A stretch of 64,000 nt of DNA, taken from positions 992,001-1,056,000 of the forward strand of contig JASCOF010000001.1 of assembly GCA_029960065.1 (NCBI GenBank), in the 5' to 3' direction. Shown in pieces: positions 58,690 through 64,000 of the stretch. This DNA is from Flavobacteriaceae bacterium PS02336 (GTDB lineage Bacteria > Bacteroidota > Bacteroidia > Flavobacteriales > Flavobacteriaceae). A model generated the notes under the pieces. The model did no database searches. It had not been told where the DNA came from and saw only the letters and a program-made list of their open reading frames with translations. The translations under genes and the position numbers were made by a program. Within the stretch, counting starts at the first letter, position 1; every line of letters starts with the position of its first letter.

Positions 58690-60669
58690 TTATTCGTTTT
58701 TTAAAGCATTAATCACATCTGTAAGTTCATCTACTAACTGACCTGGGTTTCCAGAATATCCTTCAGATGTAAAACGAATTTTCCCGTCTTTGATCACTAC
58801 TTTTCTCGGAATACCGCTTGATTTAAAGATTGCTGCGTATTTAGAAAACGATTCGTTATTGGTTCCGCCGCCTTTTTTAACCAAATCAAAATACGTATTG
58901 ATTTTTAAACCTTTTTCTTTTAAATAAGCCAAAGCTTCTTTTTTATAACCTTCTTTAGTTTCCTGCGTGCTGATAAAATTAATCTCTACTTGTTTGTCTT
59001 CTTTAAAGTTAGTAACCAATTGCTGCATTGCTGGAAATGCTTTTTTACAAGGCCCGCACCAAGTTGCCCAAAAATCAATTACAATAATTTTACCGCTGTT
59101 TAAAGCCAAATCTTTTGTTTTTCCGTCTGCAGACTGCACTTTAATAGCTGGTGCAGGAACTGGATCCATTAAAGCGATTTTTTCTTCCGGCTTGTTTTCT
59201 TTTTTCAATTGCTCTAAATAAGCAGGAAAATCTGCTTCTTTTTTGCCTTCTTTCAAATACAATTCTTTCAGTTTTGCAGTTGCTCCTTCAGATAAAGTAT
59301 TGGCTCTTGCAGCGTTTTTCAAAACCTCAATAATTGGCTTATTAAATGATTCTAAAGCTTTGATGTGAATATCATTTATACTTGCTTTTTCGTAACGTTT
59401 TTCGAACGGAAGCAAAGCAAAAACTTCTAAAACTTCTTTATACTTTTTCAAGATATCGTACATACGAATCTGAATCACTAATTCGTTGTTAAGCTGTGTT
59501 TTTGCATTTTCTGTTGCTTGATTTGGCGACCAGTAAATTCCCTGCATATAAGACAAGTCGTTTACTTTTTGCTGCATCTGCTGAATCATTGGCACTGCCA
59601 TAGTTTCTATAACTGCTGGATCAACTACTTTTAAGTATAAGGCTTTCGAAATATTCTGGTGATATGCATCGTTTAGATTCGCAAAATTCATATTAGGAAT
59701 CATTGCCAAAATGCTTTTGTAATCTTTGTTTTCGAAATAATATCCAAACTGCAATTTTACAATATTGTCATAGAAATACTTTTGAGAATCTGGCACATCT
59801 GTAGTGTATGGAAAATCGGCTAAAAACTGGGTAATTACTTTGTTTCTTTCCGTTGCATCTGGAATCGGCATAATTTTTTGATATGCTTTTTGTCTTAAAA
59901 ATGCGCCTTTTGGAAATTGTTTTACGATTACATTTTCAACAGAATCAGCTTTGGCTTTGTTTTTTAATTCATATGAATAAATGTTATGAACTTTAAGATA
60001 CACTTCCTCTGGCATTCCATTCATTTTCTTTGTAAAATCGGCTAAAAATTTACCGCCTAATTCTTGAAATTTTTCCGGTTTTTGTACTTTCAACACTTTA
60101 AAATAGGTATCAAAAAACTCTGGGAATCTATTTCCGTTAGCTGCAACTTCTTTTTTTAACCAATATTCAGTAGCGTCGCCATCGATTGTAAAATCTTTAA
60201 AATAACCGCCAAACTGCCCGTTAAAATCTTTGTTCCTAAAAGTTGCCCAAGCCAAATCGGCACCTGGCATTTTTACTTTTGGCTCTTTAAAAGCAACGAG
60301 TATATATCCAGTATCCTGATTGGTATCGGTTACTAAACCATTTTCGGTATTGCCATAGAATTTGAAAGCCATAAAAGCACAGTTTTTTGGAACTGTAAAA
60401 TCGGCGCTGTAAACAGCGCCATTTTTTTTCATTTTAAGGTCTTCGATTTCCCATCTGTAATTATTAAAAACATATGCATAACCGTTGATATTTTTGACGT
60501 TTTCTAACGGACCGCCTTTTGGATCGTAAGTCATGCTGAAACTTGCACCAGGAATTGGAATGTCGACCATTCCTTGTAATCTTGATTTAACTTCTTGACT
60601 GGTAACCTGTAGGGTAAAGGCGCAGAACGCCAATACCAATAATTTGATATTCTTTATTTTTTTAAACAT
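58690..60669 (-). CDS. TlpA-like thioredoxin-domain protein, exported
   Basis: 659 residues with a signal peptide (VLAFCAFTLQVTSQ). A large helical N-terminal region (about 60-500, many Tyr, Lys, Ala) precedes a C-terminal thioredoxin/AhpC-TSA domain: VIDFWATWCGPCKKAFPAMQQL with the CxxC, and GIPRKVVIKDG with the cis-Pro. It should be a periplasmic thiol-disulfide protein; in flavobacterial peptide loci such genes sit next to susCD. It lies 11 bases after susD and 24 bases before the S9 ATG, so one transcript is likely. Start ATG 60669. Confidence 0.88.
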   Translation of the reverse strand: MFKKIKNIKLLVLAFCAFTLQVTSQEVKSRLQGMVDIPIPGASFSMTYDPKGGPLENVKNINGYAYVFNNYRWEIEDLKMKKNGAVYSADFTVPKNCAFMAFKFYGNTENGLVTDTNQDTGYILVAFKEPKVKMPGADLAWATFRNKDFNGQFGGYFKDFTIDGDATEYWLKKEVAANGNRFPEFFDTYFKVLKVQKPEKFQELGGKFLADFTKKMNGMPEEVYLKVHNIYSYELKNKAKADSVENVIVKQFPKGAFLRQKAYQKIMPIPDATERNKVITQFLADFPYTTDVPDSQKYFYDNIVKLQFGYYFENKDYKSILAMIPNMNFANLNDAYHQNISKALYLKVVDPAVIETMAVPMIQQMQQKVNDLSYMQGIYWSPNQATENAKTQLNNELVIQIRMYDILKKYKEVLEVFALLPFEKRYEKASINDIHIKALESFNKPIIEVLKNAARANTLSEGATAKLKELYLKEGKKEADFPAYLEQLKKENKPEEKIALMDPVPAPAIKVQSADGKTKDLALNSGKIIVIDFWATWCGPCKKAFPAMQQLVTNFKEDKQVEINFISTQETKEGYKKEALAYLKEKGLKINTYFDLVKKGGGTNNESFSKYAAIFKSSGIPRKVVIKDGKIRFTSEGYSGNPGQLVDELTDVINALKNE

Positions 60670-60680
60670 TGTAAGTTTTT

Positions 60681-62039
60681 TTATTTCCCTAATTCAGGGT
60701 TTAGATCGATATAATTTTGATTGATTGGGAATACATATCCATCACTATTTGGTTCTAAAGTATAAGTTTGTCCTTTAAAAACTCTGGTATATGTTTTTCT
60801 ATAAACTGGATCAAGGTTTAATCTTCTTTGATCGAACCAGCGGAATCCGCGTCCGATGAATTCTTTTTGTCTTTCCGTTAACACTAAATCTAGAGCTTCT
60901 TTGTTTGTTGTTGCACTAACAGTGTAAGCTGTTCCCGATTTAAAACGTTTTGCTCTTAGAATATTGAGATAATTAACTGCTTCTGTAATCTTTCCTGATC
61001 TTGCGTAACATTCTGCCGCAATTAAATACATTTCAGGAACAGAAACTCCTACATTAATTCCGTTTGTGTAACTGTAAGTAGCAATTCCAAATCCTCTTCC
61101 TGTATAAGTTGGAGAAATTGCAATGTTTCCAGCTATTGTATAATAATCATATCGCAGATCACTTGACCCAAAACTATTTAATAAATCATTTGACAGCGGT
61201 GCTCTGTTATAAGTTAAAAGCAGCGTTTTTGAAAAGATCACTTCAGGATTCTGAATCAAAACGGGATAAGCATATCCTGTTGCTAATGATTTTAAATCGA
61301 TTAAACCTTTTTGCATTTGTAAAGCTTTCTCTGCATTTTCAAGGCTCAATTGATATTCACCCATTAGTAGATAAGTTCTTGCAAGTAATGCATAAACAGC
61401 TCTTTTTGAAGGCAGAACATTAAACTGAGGATCATCTTGAATGCCATTTTCCAAAGCACTTTTTAAATCGGAAATAATTTGATCGTAAACCTGTCCAACC
61501 GTACTTCTGTCTAATGAAGAGAACAATTCTGGTTTTAACAAAAGCGGCACTGCTTTTTCTGAATTGGCAGAAGCGGGATCAAACTGTGGTCCGTAAGTAT
61601 TAACCAACTGCAGATAAGCAAATGCTCTGTGCACGAAAGCTTCAGCGTAGATTTCCTTTTTTTCTGCATCAGTTCCTTTTTCGCTTCCCATAACACCATC
61701 AAGAATTACATTACTGTAATAAACGGCTTTATACAATCCTAACCAGTCAGAATCGCCTTGAGAAGGATCGTAAATTCTATCCTGCCAAGTATAACTGTTT
61801 CCCCAAATAGTGTTTACTCCGTTCTGGTAAGTTGTTGGAAATTCGACATCAGCATTGGCGATAAGGTAAATTCCTCCAGAAGAAGTTATATCATTATAAT
61901 TGTTGGCGATGGCTCTGTAATCAGAAGTATATTTTAAAATTCGGTTGTTTCCAACTTGTTCCACTTCAACATAATCTCGGCATGAGTTTAGAAAAAGTAG
62001 CGGAAGGAATATATATAATGTGGATTTTAGAAATTTCAT
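60681..62039 (-). CDS. SusD-family nutrient-binding lipoprotein
   Basis: 452 residues from ATG 62039. Lipobox LLFLNSCRDY. SusD-like alpha/TPR-type fold: the N-terminal SusD domain (about 60-220) and the C-terminal RagB/SusD block (AECYARSGKITEAVNYLNILRAKRF, LTERQKEFIGRGFRWFDQRR). It covers the SusC channel on the cell surface and binds the nutrient. The frame is open 35 codons upstream of this ATG but that part lies after the susC stop, which is 20 bases upstream. Substrate inferred from the peptidase neighbours to be peptides. Confidence 0.93.
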   Translation of the reverse strand: MKFLKSTLYIFLPLLFLNSCRDYVEVEQVGNNRILKYTSDYRAIANNYNDITSSGGIYLIANADVEFPTTYQNGVNTIWGNSYTWQDRIYDPSQGDSDWLGLYKAVYYSNVILDGVMGSEKGTDAEKKEIYAEAFVHRAFAYLQLVNTYGPQFDPASANSEKAVPLLLKPELFSSLDRSTVGQVYDQIISDLKSALENGIQDDPQFNVLPSKRAVYALLARTYLLMGEYQLSLENAEKALQMQKGLIDLKSLATGYAYPVLIQNPEVIFSKTLLLTYNRAPLSNDLLNSFGSSDLRYDYYTIAGNIAISPTYTGRGFGIATYSYTNGINVGVSVPEMYLIAAECYARSGKITEAVNYLNILRAKRFKSGTAYTVSATTNKEALDLVLTERQKEFIGRGFRWFDQRRLNLDPVYRKTYTRVFKGQTYTLEPNSDGYVFPINQNYIDLNPELGK

Positions 62040-62058
62040 AATGATCTGTTTTTTTAAA

Positions 62059-64000
62059 TTAAAAACTGCAATTAAATTGTAAAGAGTAATTACGCTGCGG
62101 TGGAAGCGTATTATAGTTATTATTTGACAGGTATTGAGGATCAATTCCTAAATCATTTTTAACCCATAGCAATCCTAAATTTCTCGCTGCAAAATTGAAG
62201 CTTAACGACTTTATAAAAGTTTTTTGCAGCCACTCTGAAGGGACATTATAACCTAATGAAACTTGCTGTAATCTCACGTTATCTGCAGGCAGTACATTAA
62301 TATCTGACATTTGGAAACGATTTAAACTGTTAAAGCTGATGTTTGTAAGACCAGGAACATTTGTAAAAGCTTCGTCTCCAGCTTGTCTCCATCTGTCTGC
62401 CACCAATTCGTCTTTTGCGACAGCTCCATATTGTACTCCAGAATAGGATGGATAATTTTGTAAAACCGTATTTCTAAATACATGTCCTGCATAATAAGTA
62501 ATCTGAACTCCTAATCTGAAATTTTTAAAAGAGAAATCATTCATGAAACCTCCAAAATAAGGAGCAAAAGTAGTTCCCATATATTTTAGGTCTTCTTTAT
62601 CAATCGATGCAATTCCTTGAGTTGAATTTACAATTGTACCGTCTTTTTTGGACACCGTAGATTGACCAGTATTATCTAAACCTGCCCAATTGTAAGCGTA
62701 AACATATCCAATAGACCTGCCTTCTGTTGTTACACCAGATAGGTATTGGTTAGTGGTAGTTGCCTTAAAACGAGAGTCTGTTACTTCATTCGTATTATAA
62801 GAGAAATTAAAAGTACTATTCCACTTAAAAGCAGCATTTATAATAGTTCCTGAAAGAGATAAATCTACACCATGTCCTTTTAAAGTTGCGGTATTATAAT
62901 TTACAAAAGACCAGCCGTAAGTTGGATTAAAAGGAAGGTTTACTAAAATGTCTTTTGTTTTTTTATAGTAGAAATCAACACTTCCTCTTAAACGATTATT
63001 GAAAAAACCGTAATCTAAAGCGTAATTGAATGTTGATGTTGTCTCCCATTTAATTTCAGGATTTTGAGGTATGCTGATAGATCCTGTTGGTAACTGCGTA
63101 TTAAAATCGACAGATCCAATGCTGATTACAGGGCTTTGGCTTCCAAAACCACCACTAGGCGAAACTCCTGCCTTACCATAAGTAATTCTAAAAGCTAAAT
63201 TGCTTAACCAGTTTACATCTCTTAAGAAAAATTCTCTATTGATATCCCATTTACCTCCTACAGACCAAAGTGGCAATGCTCTATTTTTTTTAGAAGCTCC
63301 TAATAAGTTAGTATCATCAAAGCGGACACTTCCTGAAACATGGTATCGGTTCATAAAATCATAAGAACCCAGCCCATAGTAGGACAAATAACGGTTTCTT
63401 GATTTACTGATGTTATTATCAGAAGTTCCAATAATGCTCTGCCATCCATAAACCGTATTGTAATAAACGGTAGGATTTACAGATTGACCTGAATTAGTGT
63501 CTATATTATAACCGTAGTATCTTTGGCTTGAACCTTCTCTGCGTTCTTCTCTAATTTCTGCACCAGCTAAGAAATGTAAGCTGTTGTTTTCATTTAAATT
63601 CTTATTGATATTCATTTGAAAACGCATACTCTGAGTATCATTGTTAATGTTCGTGTTGTATAAATAAGAACCCAGCGGTATACCATAAACTAATTTTCCA
63701 GCTGTATTAACAGATGTTGCCTGGTTAATCATGTTTCGAGTAAAATAACTATCCAGTTCACTTAAAGATTTGGTCTTATTTGTAATAGAAGTATACATTC
63801 CAGATGCTTCAAAATTTAACCAATTTGTAACTGTTGCCGTTAAGCTTGCATTTAATCTGATGTTGGCTCCTTTAGTTATTACATTAGAATAATTTAGTTC
63901 ATCTAAATAGTTGTAAGACCAAGGCAAATATCCTTTTGCTTCAAATCCTTTTGAAACTTCTGGTCTGAAAAGAAAATAGCGGTCAATTCCATTTCCGTCT
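62059..64000 (-). CDS. SusC-family TonB-dependent transporter, 5' end missing
   Basis: The C-terminal ~646 residues of a TonB-dependent outer-membrane receptor; the frame runs to the window end (DGNGIDRYFLFRPEV..., so more lies beyond). Many beta strands with aromatic girdle residues (SSQRYYGYNIDTNSGQ, YHVSGSVRFDDTNLLG, NSTFNFSYNTNEVTDS) and the terminal strand ending in LQFNCSF. The N-terminal plug and TonB box are outside. It imports the nutrient bound by the adjacent SusD. Part of an operon with susD, TlpA-like and two peptidase genes. Confidence 0.93.
   Translation of the reverse strand, partial: DGNGIDRYFLFRPEVSKGFEAKGYLPWSYNYLDELNYSNVITKGANIRLNASLTATVTNWLNFEASGMYTSITNKTKSLSELDSYFTRNMINQATSVNTAGKLVYGIPLGSYLYNTNINNDTQSMRFQMNINKNLNENNSLHFLAGAEIREERREGSSQRYYGYNIDTNSGQSVNPTVYYNTVYGWQSIIGTSDNNISKSRNRYLSYYGLGSYDFMNRYHVSGSVRFDDTNLLGASKKNRALPLWSVGGKWDINREFFLRDVNWLSNLAFRITYGKAGVSPSGGFGSQSPVISIGSVDFNTQLPTGSISIPQNPEIKWETTSTFNYALDYGFFNNRLRGSVDFYYKKTKDILVNLPFNPTYGWSFVNYNTATLKGHGVDLSLSGTIINAAFKWNSTFNFSYNTNEVTDSRFKATTTNQYLSGVTTEGRSIGYVYAYNWAGLDNTGQSTVSKKDGTIVNSTQGIASIDKEDLKYMGTTFAPYFGGFMNDFSFKNFRLGVQITYYAGHVFRNTVLQNYPSYSGVQYGAVAKDELVADRWRQAGDEAFTNVPGLTNISFNSLNRFQMSDINVLPADNVRLQQVSLGYNVPSEWLQKTFIKSLSFNFAARNLGLLWVKNDLGIDPQYLSNNNYNTLPPQRNYSLQFNCSF

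Noticed and set aside
1..64000. CRISPR array, rRNA, tRNA or insertion-sequence transposase
   Set aside because: No regularly spaced direct repeats of 25-40 bases with unique spacers, no rRNA or tRNA sequence and no transposase motif was seen on reading both strands.

Overview
The window reads as a chromosomal piece of an AT-rich Flavobacteriia member, most likely Flavobacterium. The signs are a SusC/SusD pair, promoters of the Bacteroidota type (TAnnTTTG at -7, sometimes with TTG about 19 bases upstream), many SpII lipoproteins, no obvious Shine-Dalgarno sites, and several dispersed palindromic repeats. No rRNA, tRNA, CRISPR array or insertion sequence was found.

Layout. 1-5.5 kb: the 3' end of a bacteriophytochrome kinase, then single housekeeping or stress genes (EamA and SMR exporters, two GNAT acetyltransferases, LysR and Crp/Fnr regulators). 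5.6-11.9 kb: a tripartite RND efflux operon with a small secreted protein upstream. 12.2-17.2 kb: an aspartoacylase-like M14 gene followed by an accessory patch of small orphan genes with duplicated promoters, gene fragments and one frameshift. 17.3-21.0 kb: the oxidative pentose phosphate operon gnd-zwf-pgl. 21.4-28.1 kb: a cation antiporter, an HxlR regulator, a Kai-type operon (kaiC-kaiB-kaiB-histidine kinase-response regulator) and an SDR oxidoreductase that shares an operator sequence with hxlR. 28.5-31.1 kb: an OxyR-type regulator, an alpha/beta hydrolase and an OsmC-type peroxide reductase. 31.3-35.1 kb: a very AT-rich island with a defence-type reverse transcriptase preceded by a structured 418-base gap, plus two orphan genes. 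35.3-39.0 kb: a structured RNA candidate, a large lipoprotein gene, a heptamer tandem repeat and a nested palindrome.

39-50.6 kb: nitronate monooxygenase, a two-domain universal stress protein, a FabH-type synthase, a LytS/LytTR two-component pair whose kinase gene is frameshifted, a 0.5 kb nest of repeats, and a second RND efflux operon. 50.7-53 kb: a KilA/HTH-like orphan, a GNAT-like orphan and an AraC regulator. 53.1-64 kb: a minus-strand peptide-utilisation operon, susC-susD-TlpA-like-S9 peptidase-M16 peptidase, with susC running off the window end.

The points most worth a second look are the reverse transcriptase with its probable non-coding RNA, the Kai operon with its built-in two-component pair and coiled-coil KaiC tail, the HxlR operator pair, the direct-repeat-flanked RNA element at 35.6 kb, and the decayed gene copies that bound the 14-16.8 kb patch.
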